From positions 1 to 32,541 of the forward strand of contig DDLV01000043.1 in NCBI GenBank assembly GCA_002340325.1: a stretch of DNA of 32,541 nt, in the 5' to 3' direction. The first letter of the stretch is position 1. Each line of letters opens with the position of its first letter. Source of the stretch: Glaciecola sp. UBA2563 (GTDB taxonomy: Bacteria > Pseudomonadota > Gammaproteobacteria > Enterobacterales > Alteromonadaceae). Under the pieces are notes generated by a model. It saw only the letters and a program-made list of their open reading frames with translations. It was not told the origin of the DNA and did not search any database. This document shows positions 1 to 8,433 of this stretch, one piece after another. The translations under genes were made by a program, and so were the position numbers.

Positions 1-474
1 GCGGTATTGGCGAGTATTAAGTACGCAGCCAATGTCACCCAAGCCATATGTGAAGGCCAATGGTTAGATATTGAAACCTCGGGTCAACCATTATCGTCGT
101 CCTCTTTAGAAAAAATATGTCATTTTAAGACAGGTTTGGCCATTGAAGCTGCGCTCGTTATTCCCGCAATATTGGCGCAACGTGATGAGCTACATATCAA
201 ACAGCTAAAAAATTTGGCCAAACATATCGGCATGGCATTTCAAATTCGTGATGATCTGCTCGATATCTCAGGCGATACCGATATCACCGGCAAATCTAAA
301 GGGCTTGACGAAAAGTTATCTAGAATGAACTTTGTGTCAGTACAGGGTGAATACCAAGCTATCGAGAAAATGTTTGAGCATTATCATTCGGCAAAAGTTA
401 TCGTGGCCGAGATGCCGGCAGTAAATGATTTTTTCAATGAGTTGCTAGATTTCATCATTTACCGAGATAAATAG
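1..474 (+). CDS. Polyprenyl (short-chain prenyl diphosphate) synthase, 3' part
   Basis: The gene is cut by the window start; the frame is open from base 1, so the true start lies upstream. The visible 157 codons carry the C-terminal half of an all-alpha trans-prenyltransferase: a conserved FKTG segment near base 130 and the second Asp-rich motif (FQIRDDLLD, about 240-265), which binds Mg-diphosphate. Known members condense isopentenyl diphosphate with an allylic diphosphate to make farnesyl or geranylgeranyl diphosphate in the cytosol. The C-terminal tail after DDLLD is divergent (GKSKGLDEKLSRM). The chain-length determinant before the first Asp-rich motif is outside the window, so IspA and a GGPP synthase cannot be separated here. 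Confidence 0.85.
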   Translation, partial: AVLASIKYAANVTQAICEGQWLDIETSGQPLSSSSLEKICHFKTGLAIEAALVIPAILAQRDELHIKQLKNLAKHIGMAFQIRDDLLDISGDTDITGKSKGLDEKLSRMNFVSVQGEYQAIEKMFEHYHSAKVIVAEMPAVNDFFNELLDFIIYRDK

Positions 475-597
475 TCTGTAAGCATTGTGTTTACGGCTTG
501 CAACGTGCGCTTCTCCAATAAAATAGACTTTCTTAACCGCTGCCGATAAACTGGCGAATGTTAACAAATTGTATATTTATGAATTGAGTCGTAAACG

Positions 598-1887
598 TTG
601 TCTATTATCCTGTATGCCATTCCTGTTTTTTTTCTACTGATCGCGATAGAACTGATCCTAGAAAAAGCAAAGCAAACTAACTACTACCGATTGAATGACG
701 CGATAAATAGCTTAAGTATTGGTGTTCTTAGCCGTGTTACAGGCATCGTCAAGCAGCTCATTCCGTTTACCATTTACATTGCTGTTTTTGATCACATCGC
801 TGTTGTCGATTTATCTTCGTTTAGCTCCATCCAGCAAGAAATGCTGACATCTGAGTATCTTCTTGTATTTGGGGTATGGCTTTTTGCATTTATCGCTTAT
901 GACTTTCTGTACTACTGGAATCATCGATTGGGGCACGAAGTTAGCCTATTATGGGCAGCGCATGTCGTACATCACTCAAGTGAAGAATACAACCTTACCA
1001 CCGCGCTGCGCCAGACCAGCGGCAGTTTTCTGAGTTGGATATTTTACCTGCCGCTGGCAGTTTTGGGTGTTCCTCCGATGATATTTATTGCTGTTGCATC
1101 GCTTAATCTCGTTTACCAGTTTTGGGTGCACACGCGCCATGTGCCGAAACTCGGTTGGTACGAGCTGATATTTGTTACTCCCTCTAATCATCGCGTTCAT
1201 CATGCACAAAACGAAATATATCTGGATAGAAATTACGGTGGCGTCTTTATTCTTTGGGATAGATTGTTTGGCACCTTTCAAGAAGAACTCGATGATGTAA
1301 AACCCGTTTACGGGGTGAGAAAAGCATTGGAAAGCTGGGATCCGATTAAGGCGAATTGGCAAGTATATGCGCAGTTGGTGAGAGATAGCTGGCATACAAA
1401 ACGTTGGGTCGATAAATTCAAAGTTTGGTTTAGTAGAACAGGCTGGCGGCCAGCAGATGTTGCTGAAAAGTACCCCATTACAATGACAAATCTTAACGAC
1501 TACAAGAAATTTGACACAGTATTGTCCAAAGACACCAAACTCTATTGCTTGATTCAGTATGCACTGATCGTCGTTATTGCATTAGTGCTGATGCTTAATG
1601 CAACGCAGTTCGAATTCTCTTTATTAGTAGCGCTTGCAGTATTTGTTACGTTTAGCCTTTTTAGCTTAGGCATGCTTTTAGAAAACAGACCTTTTGCAAT
1701 ATTGATGGAAGGAATAAAAAACCTCGTAGTCATCGGGCTATCACTTTGGTTAGTCGAGGTTATGTGGCTAAATGTAACCCTATCAATCGGTTCATTAACC
1801 TGTCTATTTATACTTCTTTTCAGTTACCTAACTAGCGTTCGAAATACACCAAAAGAAGATAACTGTGATGAGTCTCAAGTGTGTTGA
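598..1887 (+). CDS. Sterol desaturase / fatty acid hydroxylase family membrane protein
   Basis: This 429-residue integral membrane protein has the histidine boxes of the di-iron fatty acid hydroxylase superfamily: HRLGH (109-113), HVVHH (122-126), HTRH (178-181) and HRVHH (198-202). Hydrophobic segments lie at about 1-20, 40-65, 88-105 and 145-175, with another cluster at 315-420. Known members use O2 and a di-iron centre to hydroxylate or desaturate membrane lipids; the substrate cannot be read from the sequence. The C-terminal extension with several more membrane helices is longer than in minimal family members. The start used is TTG at 598, because no ATG gives the full N-terminal helix; no strong ribosome-binding site precedes it. 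It has no obvious operon partner. Confidence 0.85.
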   Translation: MSIILYAIPVFFLLIAIELILEKAKQTNYYRLNDAINSLSIGVLSRVTGIVKQLIPFTIYIAVFDHIAVVDLSSFSSIQQEMLTSEYLLVFGVWLFAFIAYDFLYYWNHRLGHEVSLLWAAHVVHHSSEEYNLTTALRQTSGSFLSWIFYLPLAVLGVPPMIFIAVASLNLVYQFWVHTRHVPKLGWYELIFVTPSNHRVHHAQNEIYLDRNYGGVFILWDRLFGTFQEELDDVKPVYGVRKALESWDPIKANWQVYAQLVRDSWHTKRWVDKFKVWFSRTGWRPADVAEKYPITMTNLNDYKKFDTVLSKDTKLYCLIQYALIVVIALVLMLNATQFEFSLLVALAVFVTFSLFSLGMLLENRPFAILMEGIKNLVVIGLSLWLVEVMWLNVTLSIGSLTCLFILLFSYLTSVRNTPKEDNCDESQVC

Positions 1888-2083
1888 AATGGGTAGGCTC
1901 TCGGCAAAGTGTATCTAATCACTTTGTAAGATAATTGCTATTTTTGCTGTAATAGTACTGATAATTCTGCTTAAAAATAATCGTATCAACTATCTCTTAG
2001 TACAGCATGTGCCGACGAATATGTGCTGCAAAACCGAATGTTTTCACAGGTTAAATCGATTACTTTGAGTAATAAGGTAAAAA
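1888..2083. other. Intergenic region with a weak hairpin
   Basis: There is no convincing gene between the hydroxylase and the small open frame at 2084. A 7-bp inverted repeat (CAAAGTG 1905-1911, CACTTTG 1920-1926, loop of 8) follows the hydroxylase stop by about 17 bases. It lacks a clear T-tract, so it is at best a weak terminator. Confidence 0.35.
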
Positions 2084-2233
2084 ATGATTAAAAAACATAC
2101 AAAACTCAGTTTACTTTCATTGAAAACTATCGATTGGTCTCGTCTATTGTGTAGAAAAGTTGACGTAGGTATGAATGCTAGCTTAAAAAAATCTATGGTT
2201 ATCATGCTATTATCGAATTTTTTATATTACTGA
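2084..2233 (+). CDS. Possible small hypothetical protein, 49 aa
   Basis: An ATG at 2084 is preceded by AAGG at 2074-2077, a normal ribosome-binding distance, and opens a frame of 49 codons ending in TGA at 2231-2233. The product is basic in its first half (MIKKHTKLSLLSLK) and ends in a hydrophobic stretch (MVIMLLSNFLYY), so a short membrane-associated peptide is conceivable. No family is recognised. It lies in an otherwise gene-free gap before the S41 protease. A frame of this length can arise by chance in AT-rich DNA, so this is only a candidate. Confidence 0.22.
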   Translation: MIKKHTKLSLLSLKTIDWSRLLCRKVDVGMNASLKKSMVIMLLSNFLYY

Positions 2234-2302
2234 TTGTCTGAACTTTAACGAGCAGATTTTTGGTGATTTTTCACTCGCACAAATGTAAACATAAACAAAA
2301 AT

Positions 2303-3928
2303 ATGAAAAAAATACTACTACTTTCCACGTGTTCTCTATTTCTAATCACAGCCTGCGGCGGAGGCGGCGGTGGTGGAACTACCGCTCCAACACCAACGCC
2401 GACACCAACCCCTCCAGCGTCTGGATGGCAACAAGGTGTTTTTGCTAATTCAGCAGATTTCAAAGATCAATGCGCGGTTGTCAGAACTCAACCTGACATC
2501 AATGGTGATGCGTATCCTGATCAACAGGGCACCGATCTCGATGAAAAATTCTGGTTGCGATCATGGACGCATGAAACGTACTTATGGTACGACGAAGTAG
2601 ATGATAGAGACCCAGGTCCTTTCACCTCGCCTCAAAGTTACTTCGACGTGTTGGTGACCAACGAGACAACGCCTTCAGGTGCGCGCAAAGATAATTTTCA
2701 TTTCTTACAACCGACAGATGAATATGAACAGTTTTCGCAAGCGGGTGTGCAAACCGGCTACGGTATTGACTGGACATTTATTCAATCTGCACCGCCGCGA
2801 GATATTCGTGTAATTTCAGTCGATCCTAATTCGTCAGCCGACCAGGAAGGTGTCCAGCGAGGAGATAGGCTGATCAGTATTGGTGGTGTCGATGCAATCA
2901 ATGGTAATGAAGTAAACTTTTTGAATGACAATATATTTCCAAGCACCGTTGGGACGTCAGTTGAGTTTACGTTTGAAAAAACCGATGGTACTGAAGCAAC
3001 TTACACACTCGTCACAGGAAATTACGAGAAGAGTTTTGTAAATAACGTGAACGTCTTTGAAACCAGTGAAGGCAGCGTAGGCTACGTTAGATTTGACGGT
3101 TTTCAGCGGACAGGGCAGGGACCATTGATAGATGCCTTCCAACGTTTTGTGGATGAAAATGTTACTGAATTAATACTGGACATCCGCTATAACGGCGGTG
3201 GATTGGTGGCAATGTCATCACAACTTGCTTATATGATTGCAGGTCCTGTACAAACCGATGGTCGCACGTATGATATTATTCGGGTCAATGATAAGAGTGG
3301 AAACGTAAATCCAGTAACTGGAGAGACGATTAGACCAACACCATTTTACCCCAACGAGATAGACTGGGAGGAAGGAGTATTCACCAACACTGTATTACCC
3401 TCTCTAAGCCTATCGACGGTGTACGTTATTACTACGGAAGACACCTGTTCGGCCAGTGAGTCGTTGATCAATGGTCTTAGAGGCATAGACATCGAAGTCG
3501 TGCAAATTGGTAATCAAACGTGTGGCAAGCCATATGGTTTCTACCCTACTGATAACTGCGGTACCACGTATTTCACTATTCAACTACAAGCGACAAATGA
3601 AAAAGGCTTTGGCGAATATGCTGAAGGCTTCAAACCTAGACTAACACCGCAGTTTCAAGATGAATTACCTGGCTGTACGGCATCTGATGATTTTTCAAGT
3701 CCGTTAGGTGTTGAGACAGAGAGCATGCTTGCAACAGCGCTAGAGCGATTAGAGACCGGTAGTTGTCCTGCGCCTTCAAATGCTGATGTGTCCAAGTCAA
3801 CAAGTTTAGCAGAGGCGTTTATCAACGCTGAACAAGCATCTGAGCTGAGTGTTTTTGAGCCAAGATATCGTTCAGTTTTATTGGAAAACAAAATTTATGT
3901 GCCGCTTAAATCAGAAACAGAGGAGTGA
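2303..3928 (+). CDS. S41 family (C-terminal processing type) peptidase lipoprotein
   Basis: The protein has 541 residues. A lipobox (ITAC, lipidated Cys18) is followed by seven Gly and a Thr-Pro repeat (about 26-38), a flexible tether that would present the enzyme at the envelope. A PDZ-like domain sits at about 150-240 (DPNSSADQEGVQRGDRLISI). The peptidase S41 core spans about 255-450, with LDIRYNGGG (292-300) and the nucleophile region TCSASES (381-387), Ser385 being the likely catalytic Ser. A Lys in TCGK (Lys409) lies at the usual distance for the Ser-Lys dyad. The Gln that often follows this Lys in Ctp proteases is not visible (GKPYGFY). Substrates are unknown. The stop overlaps a possible GTG start of the next gene, suggesting coupled expression. 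Confidence 0.88.
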   Translation: MKKILLLSTCSLFLITACGGGGGGGTTAPTPTPTPTPPASGWQQGVFANSADFKDQCAVVRTQPDINGDAYPDQQGTDLDEKFWLRSWTHETYLWYDEVDDRDPGPFTSPQSYFDVLVTNETTPSGARKDNFHFLQPTDEYEQFSQAGVQTGYGIDWTFIQSAPPRDIRVISVDPNSSADQEGVQRGDRLISIGGVDAINGNEVNFLNDNIFPSTVGTSVEFTFEKTDGTEATYTLVTGNYEKSFVNNVNVFETSEGSVGYVRFDGFQRTGQGPLIDAFQRFVDENVTELILDIRYNGGGLVAMSSQLAYMIAGPVQTDGRTYDIIRVNDKSGNVNPVTGETIRPTPFYPNEIDWEEGVFTNTVLPSLSLSTVYVITTEDTCSASESLINGLRGIDIEVVQIGNQTCGKPYGFYPTDNCGTTYFTIQLQATNEKGFGEYAEGFKPRLTPQFQDELPGCTASDDFSSPLGVETESMLATALERLETGSCPAPSNADVSKSTSLAEAFINAEQASELSVFEPRYRSVLLENKIYVPLKSETEE

Positions 3929-3933
3929 GAAAC

Positions 3934-4347
3934 TTGTCCTCTAAACTGATTAAATTACATATACTGATTGGCCTTTCCTTCGTTTTGTTGGGGTGCAATA
4001 TGAACGGTGCAAATTATGATGACAAGGAGGCTAAGATTGACTTGGCTGTCCCTGCCATCTTGGTTGATAGTGAACCTGACGTAATAACAAATGCAATTCA
4101 GAAATTGATGTTTGGTAGAAAAGTCAACATTGCCAGTAATGCATTCAAAGAAGACTATAAACTGATGATTGAGCGAAGTCCTGCTACTGATGACAGAGGT
4201 CAACCACTAAATGGCAGGGAACCCATGCAGCCAGGCATTGTTTTTTCGTTGTTTATGGATGATGATCGCTGCCTGCTGCGGCGCGATGATACTGACGACG
4301 TCGTCGTCTTGGAGCCATCAGATAAGGTATCTTGTAAACCGATGTAG
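3934..4347 (+). CDS. Small hypothetical lipoprotein, 137 aa
   Basis: The N-terminus is a lipoprotein signal: a basic region, a hydrophobic core and the lipobox LLGC with Cys21. The mature part is about 117 residues, acidic, with a Cys pair near the C-terminus (DDDRCLL and KVSCKPM). No family is recognised. TTG at 3934 is preferred because AGGAG (3921-3925) lies 8 bases before it. A GTG at 3925 would overlap the S41 stop as GTGA, but then the ribosome-binding site would overlap the start codon itself. The tight link to the S41 protease suggests a shared envelope role, such as partner or inhibitor; this is inference only. Confidence 0.7.
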   Translation: MSSKLIKLHILIGLSFVLLGCNMNGANYDDKEAKIDLAVPAILVDSEPDVITNAIQKLMFGRKVNIASNAFKEDYKLMIERSPATDDRGQPLNGREPMQPGIVFSLFMDDDRCLLRRDDTDDVVVLEPSDKVSCKPM

Positions 4348-4404
4348 TCGAAATTTTAGGGCCTGGATCATCACAATCAAAAGTGGAGGATGAATGCAGC
4401 CGCC

Positions 4405-5358
4405 CTAACGGGTAGATGATAAATAGCGGTTTTCAATCATCTTTACCTGCTGATACAGGTCAATAAGGACGTTGGCCTGCTGATTGTTATTGGAATAGTC
4501 AGACTGATTGCCTGGTTTATTTGGCGCATCCAAGCAGCCTGACTTTTTTATTAGCGCCCCGAGTATAGCGTCAATCTCAGTAGGTTGTTTATTGATTCTG
4601 TCTTGCAACATTGATGATCGATTTTTCTCGGTTCCCTTGATCACAGCGATAACCTGTCCAAACCACTCTTCTTTGTCATGTACTATATTTAACGCATCAA
4701 AAAGACTGAAAACTGCCTCAACTATAGTGTTAACCTCTTTTAACTTGTTCATTAACTCACCGTTTTTACATTGATAAACAAACGTAAGCGGGTTAATCGC
4801 GATATTTACAAGGAGCTTTTTGTATATTGCAGGATATATATCATTAATCCAGCCGGCATCTGGGTGACAGTTTATTAGCTGATTAACGTGTGCTTTTTTT
4901 CCGTGTTGTATGTCGCCTAACACCATGCTGCCTTTACCCGCTAGTGTTATGCGCCCTTCACTGTCGCGATATGCTCCGTCGGTGGTTAACCCAGCAATAA
5001 TCGGATTATTTGGGAATGCGGTTTTAAATTGCGATAGAAATTGAATGCCATTTTGAAAAATAACGAGCGTGACTGATGTTGGTAATTTGTCTTCATATTC
5101 TTTAAGAAATCCAGCATTATGATAACTTTTAATAGGTATGATAAGTCGTTCAATCTTTTCAAAGTTGATGCTGTCAACGGGTACCAGATTACCTGGAATT
5201 TGATATGTGCTGCCCTGATAAGAGATTGTGAGCGGGTTGTACTTAGCATCGCGTGTAATGAGTGTAAGATCCCTATCGTCGAGGTAATAGGCTAACGTTG
5301 TCGCAATACAACCTCGTCCTAATATGTAAGTCTTTCCATCAGATTGTGCTGGTTTCAA
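4405..5358 (-). CDS. Ketopantoate reductase family protein (PanE/ApbA-like)
   Basis: The 317-residue product fits the 2-dehydropantoate 2-reductase fold. An N-terminal Rossmann strand carries GRGCIA (14-19), a GxGxxA variant of the NADPH motif. FQNG lies at 101-104, the catalytic-lysine helix KLLVNIAINP at 181-190, and the C-terminal SSMLQD...TEIDAILG signature near 254-270. Known PanE enzymes reduce ketopantoate to pantoate for coenzyme A synthesis, but many paralogues use other 2-oxo acids, so the substrate is uncertain. It is the last gene of a minus-strand operon, 3 bases after the pseudouridine synthase stop. Confidence 0.8.
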   Translation of the reverse strand: MKPAQSDGKTYILGRGCIATTLAYYLDDRDLTLITRDAKYNPLTISYQGSTYQIPGNLVPVDSINFEKIERLIIPIKSYHNAGFLKEYEDKLPTSVTLVIFQNGIQFLSQFKTAFPNNPIIAGLTTDGAYRDSEGRITLAGKGSMVLGDIQHGKKAHVNQLINCHPDAGWINDIYPAIYKKLLVNIAINPLTFVYQCKNGELMNKLKEVNTIVEAVFSLFDALNIVHDKEEWFGQVIAVIKGTEKNRSSMLQDRINKQPTEIDAILGALIKKSGCLDAPNKPGNQSDYSNNNQQANVLIDLYQQVKMIENRYLSSTR

Positions 5359-5361
5359 TGT

Positions 5362-6012
5362 TCACATTCCTTTGTAATGCAGATGCTCTTTAATGGTGGA
5401 TAGTTGGGGCCAATGCTCTCCCTCAATTACATTGCTATGTACGCTTATAACTTCATCCATGTAAGTAAACTCTATGGCGTAAGCGTGCAAGTACATGCGA
5501 TCTGCTTGTTTACCACCATATCGGTTGTCTCCAATAATTGGGCTAGAAAGCGACTTGAGCGCCACTCGCAATTGATGTGTCTTTCCCGTTAACGGTGATA
5601 AAAAGAAAAGCCGATTCCTATTGTTAAGCAAAACTGATGAAAAACGCGTGATAGCAGGAGACGATGTTGTTCTAAGAAGTTTATAACTGCCGTTTCTCGA
5701 TTTTTCCATATCGCCGACGATTTTACCCTGTTTCTTTTTTGGTTTGCAGTTAGATAGCGCTATGTATTGTTTGCTAACTTGCTTCGATTGAAAAAGCTTC
5801 GAAAGTGTTGATGTAGCGGATTTCTTTTTACTAACAACAATAACCCCAGAAGTATCTTTATCTAATCTGTGAACGGGATCGGGCACAGCGTCAAGACGGA
5901 GTTGTGATTGGAGCGTCTTTATTAAGGACGGGGCGTTACTATGTACAAGTAAACCATGAGGCTTATGAACGACGATAAAGTCTTCATGCTCATACAGAAT
6001 AGGTATTGTCAT
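5362..6012 (-). CDS. RluA family RNA pseudouridine synthase
   Basis: This 216-residue protein has the RluA catalytic motif HRLDKDTSG with the nucleophilic Asp at residue 51, plus the C-terminal LTGKTHQLRVAL and IIGDNRYGG segments of the family. It lacks an N-terminal S4 domain, so it is of the short type (RluA/TruC-like) rather than RluC/RluD-like. Known members isomerise a specific uridine in rRNA or tRNA; the target cannot be assigned. Its ATG overlaps the stop of the upstream Hpt gene by four bases (ATGA), implying translational coupling. Confidence 0.88.
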   Translation of the reverse strand: MTIPILYEHEDFIVVHKPHGLLVHSNAPSLIKTLQSQLRLDAVPDPVHRLDKDTSGVIVVSKKKSATSTLSKLFQSKQVSKQYIALSNCKPKKKQGKIVGDMEKSRNGSYKLLRTTSSPAITRFSSVLLNNRNRLFFLSPLTGKTHQLRVALKSLSSPIIGDNRYGGKQADRMYLHAYAIEFTYMDEVISVHSNVIEGEHWPQLSTIKEHLHYKGM

Positions 6013-6566
6013 CCTTTCAGCAGAGAAAGGGCCGTTTCATAGTCTAGTGCATCAATTGCGTTTCTGATATCTGCAGATACAGCTTGGGATACGCTTATTT
6101 GAGGCAACCAATCGTCTAATTCGCTCTCTGTGATGAACTCGTGAGAGTTGAGTTTGTTAATGAGTTTAGTTTTGTATTTGTCGCTGGCATGTGCGCTCTC
6201 TTTTTCTCTGCCCGTAGAGCTATTACCCTCATCCATCTCTTCTATTGCATTGCATGTAGATGCCATCAATTGGCTAAACTCATCAAGAGTATTGTCATCG
6301 ATGATTTCTGATTTAAGCTCGTAATCCAGCTTTTTGCTGCACTGAAAGACGGCACTTAAGCCAAGATTTCCGCTGATCCCTTTGGTTGTGTGAACTTTGA
6401 TTTGTGCATCCCGTGTTTTTCCTTCTTTAATGAGTGCTTTGACCTGTTCCGGAACCGTTGCGAATTCTGTTTTGAACTTATTAATCATTTTGAGCAAAAG
6501 CGCTTCATTACCGGCAAGTTGGGACAAACCAAAAGCTTTATCAATTAAAGGAATATTGCTTTCCAT
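6009..6566 (-). CDS. Hpt (histidine phosphotransfer) domain protein
   Basis: The protein has 185 residues. Residues about 10-105 form an Hpt four-helix domain with the phosphorylatable His59 in KVHTTKGISGNLG, matching the family pattern HxxKGxxxNLG. No receiver or kinase domain is attached, so it would relay phosphate between a hybrid kinase and a response regulator encoded elsewhere. Residues 120-185 form a second, unrecognised region ending in alternating helices. It leads a three-gene operon with an RNA pseudouridine synthase and a PanE-like reductase, an arrangement that gives no clue to its partners. AAGG lies just upstream of the start. Confidence 0.82.
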   Translation of the reverse strand: MESNIPLIDKAFGLSQLAGNEALLLKMINKFKTEFATVPEQVKALIKEGKTRDAQIKVHTTKGISGNLGLSAVFQCSKKLDYELKSEIIDDNTLDEFSQLMASTCNAIEEMDEGNSSTGREKESAHASDKYKTKLINKLNSHEFITESELDDWLPQISVSQAVSADIRNAIDALDYETALSLLKG

Positions 6567-6598
6567 AGTAGACCTTAGCTAACAATTGTTTGATTAAA

Positions 6599-6655
6599 GG
6601 AGGTGCCTATTGTTCATATACGTTACAAAAGAGACAAATGAAGCAGGCACACTCC
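6599..6655 (+). promoter_or_regulatory. Long-loop inverted repeat that buries a strong Shine-Dalgarno sequence
   Basis: GGAGGTGCCT (6599-6608) can pair with AGGCAC plus CTCC (6645-6650 and 6652-6655), one base bulged, loop about 36. The left arm is part of a near-perfect ribosome-binding site, TAAAGGAGGTG. It lies about 230 bases before gshA and in the upstream region of the minus-strand Hpt operon. Which strand is transcribed through it is unknown. Confidence 0.35.
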
Positions 6656-6675
6656 TCAAGGTTAATATACTTTGA
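6610..6675 (+). CDS. Possible 21-codon leader ORF upstream of gshA
   Basis: A TTG at 6610 lies 6 bases after GGAGG (6599-6603). It opens MFIYVTKETNEAGTLLKVNI and one further Leu before TGA at 6673-6675. The ribosome-binding site is the strongest in the neighbourhood, and far better than that of gshA. The peptide has no Cys or other obvious attenuation codon run. It could be a regulatory leader peptide or a chance frame next to a purine-rich hairpin. Confidence 0.2.
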   Translation: MFIYVTKETNEAGTLLKVNIL

Positions 6676-6773
6676 TGTTAAGCACAAAATACCATTTGTC
6701 CTTTAACAATCGCGTTATTTTTGCCATTATTACAACACCTACTGTAGCGCTAACATGGCGAATAATAAAAAAA

Positions 6774-6797
6774 GCAGGCGTTACCGTTTGCCCGCCT
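6774..6797 (-). terminator. Terminator-like hairpin, minus-strand orientation
   Basis: AGGCG (6776-6780) pairs with CGCCT (6793-6797). The A-tract at 6767-6773 becomes a T-tract after the stem when read on the minus strand. It would stop leftward transcription coming out of gshA toward the Hpt operon. It sits just before the gshA start and has no T-tract on the plus side. Confidence 0.4.
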
Positions 6798-6828
6798 AAT
6801 CTTTATAAGTGACGTTCTAAACTACATC

Positions 6829-8403
6829 ATGTCAGATCAACAAAACGTATTTGAAAATCGGTTAACTAATTTATCGACAGAAACTGTAAAGTCTTTGGTT
6901 GGAATTCGCCATGGTGTTGAAAGAGAAACACTAAGAGTGACACCAACGGGCGCTCTCGCGCAGACAGCGCATCCCGCTGCGCTTGGGAGTGCTTTAAAAC
7001 ACGAGTGGATCACAACTGATTTCTCCGAATCATTAATGGAGTTTATTACTCCACCTGAACAAAGTATTGATAAGACGATAGATCAACTTGTCGATATCCA
7101 TAAATTTGTTATCGAGCATATTGGCGATGAATTGTTATGGCCACTTAGCATGCCGTGTTTTATCGATGCCAATACAGCCATTCCAATTGCAAACTACGGC
7201 ACTTCCAATATTGCTCAGTTAAAGCAAGTTTACCGAAAAGGGTTACACAACCGCTATGGCAGTATGATGCAAGTGATAGCTGGCGTGCACTTGAACTTCT
7301 CGCTGCCGGATGATTTTTGGCACAAGTGGTTAGCGCAGCATTCAAAAGAAGATGATATCCATACCCGTTCAGATGAATACTTAGGGCTTATTCGAAACTT
7401 CCGCAAGTTTTCCTGGTTAGTTCCTTACCTTTATGGCGCATCACCCGCATTGTGTGGGTCCTTCGTTGCACATAGTAACCACAACCACTCATTCGAAAAA
7501 CTCGGCAAGGGTACTATCTATCTGCCTTATGCGACGTCATTAAGAATGAGCGATTTAGGCTATACAAGTGCAGCGCAATCAAGTTTACACATTTCTTATA
7601 ATGATTTAGATGCCTACGTTAATTCAGTGAGAGAAGCGATAAACCAACCCACGCATATGTATGCATCGATAAGCGCTGGCGAAAACGGTATTTGGGATCA
7701 GCTAAATACGAATATTCTTCAAATAGAAAACGAACTCTACGCGCCCATTCGTCCGAAACAAGTCGCAAATTATTTAGAAAAGCCCACCGATGCCCTGGCT
7801 GATAGAGGTATTAGCTACATTGAGGTGAGAGGACTGGACGTAAATCCGTTTTCGCAGGTAGGAATAGATGCGCAACAAATAAGATTCATGGACGCGTTTT
7901 TACTCTACTGTCTATTCTTGCCTTCGTCTAAGCATTCTGAGAGCGATCATAAGATATTCAAATCTAATATGGAAAAAGTCGTGACGCGCGGAAGAGAGCC
8001 CAATTTGATGCTCGTCCACAATAATCAGTCAATCTCAATTAAAGCCTACTGTGCGGAAATTTTTGAAGGCATAGAGAAATGTGCTGAGTTGCTTGATACA
8101 GCGAATGATACAAATGAGTACACAGAAGCAGTTTCGGTCGAACGCGAAAAAATGGAAGCACCAGAGCAGACATTTTCGGGGCAGATGTTGAACACGTTAT
8201 TAGATAACAATGTTGATAATTCCTTCTTTGGACTTGAACTTGCGAAAGAGTACAAACACTTTATTAAAGAAACGCAATATCGGTTTATAGATCGCACAAA
8301 ATTTGAACAAGCATCAACCGATTCAGTCAAAAAACAGGAAGAGCAAGAAAGAACAGACGATGTCGCTTTTGCTGAATTCGTCAATAATTATTTTAGTCGT
8401 TAG
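6829..8403 (+). CDS. gshA: Glutamate-cysteine ligase
   Basis: At 524 residues it matches the length of proteobacterial GshA (E. coli about 518). It makes gamma-glutamylcysteine from Glu, Cys and ATP, the first and rate-limiting step of glutathione synthesis, in the cytosol. Family segments are GIRHGVERETLRV near the N-terminus (26-38), the metal-site region MEFITPP, NRYGSMMQVIAGVHLNFSLP, and the RGISYIEVRGLDVNPF region at about 326-341. It stands alone, flanked by hairpins. No good ribosome-binding site is seen before the ATG, so translation may depend on the leader region. Its glutathione product also serves GrxD, encoded 11 kb downstream. Confidence 0.95.
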   Translation: MSDQQNVFENRLTNLSTETVKSLVGIRHGVERETLRVTPTGALAQTAHPAALGSALKHEWITTDFSESLMEFITPPEQSIDKTIDQLVDIHKFVIEHIGDELLWPLSMPCFIDANTAIPIANYGTSNIAQLKQVYRKGLHNRYGSMMQVIAGVHLNFSLPDDFWHKWLAQHSKEDDIHTRSDEYLGLIRNFRKFSWLVPYLYGASPALCGSFVAHSNHNHSFEKLGKGTIYLPYATSLRMSDLGYTSAAQSSLHISYNDLDAYVNSVREAINQPTHMYASISAGENGIWDQLNTNILQIENELYAPIRPKQVANYLEKPTDALADRGISYIEVRGLDVNPFSQVGIDAQQIRFMDAFLLYCLFLPSSKHSESDHKIFKSNMEKVVTRGREPNLMLVHNNQSISIKAYCAEIFEGIEKCAELLDTANDTNEYTEAVSVEREKMEAPEQTFSGQMLNTLLDNNVDNSFFGLELAKEYKHFIKETQYRFIDRTKFEQASTDSVKKQEEQERTDDVAFAEFVNNYFSR

Positions 8404-8433
8404 ATGCTAATCGTAAAATAATAGGCAAAAAAA

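Noticed and set aside
976..1395. 139-codon open frame on the minus strand inside the hydroxylase gene
   Set aside because: It is fully antisense to clear histidine-box coding sequence, with no recognisable motif.
2245..2463. Minus-strand frame with poly-Pro and poly-Gly-Val runs
   Set aside because: It is the reverse reading of the Gly-run and Thr-Pro linker DNA of the S41 lipoprotein.
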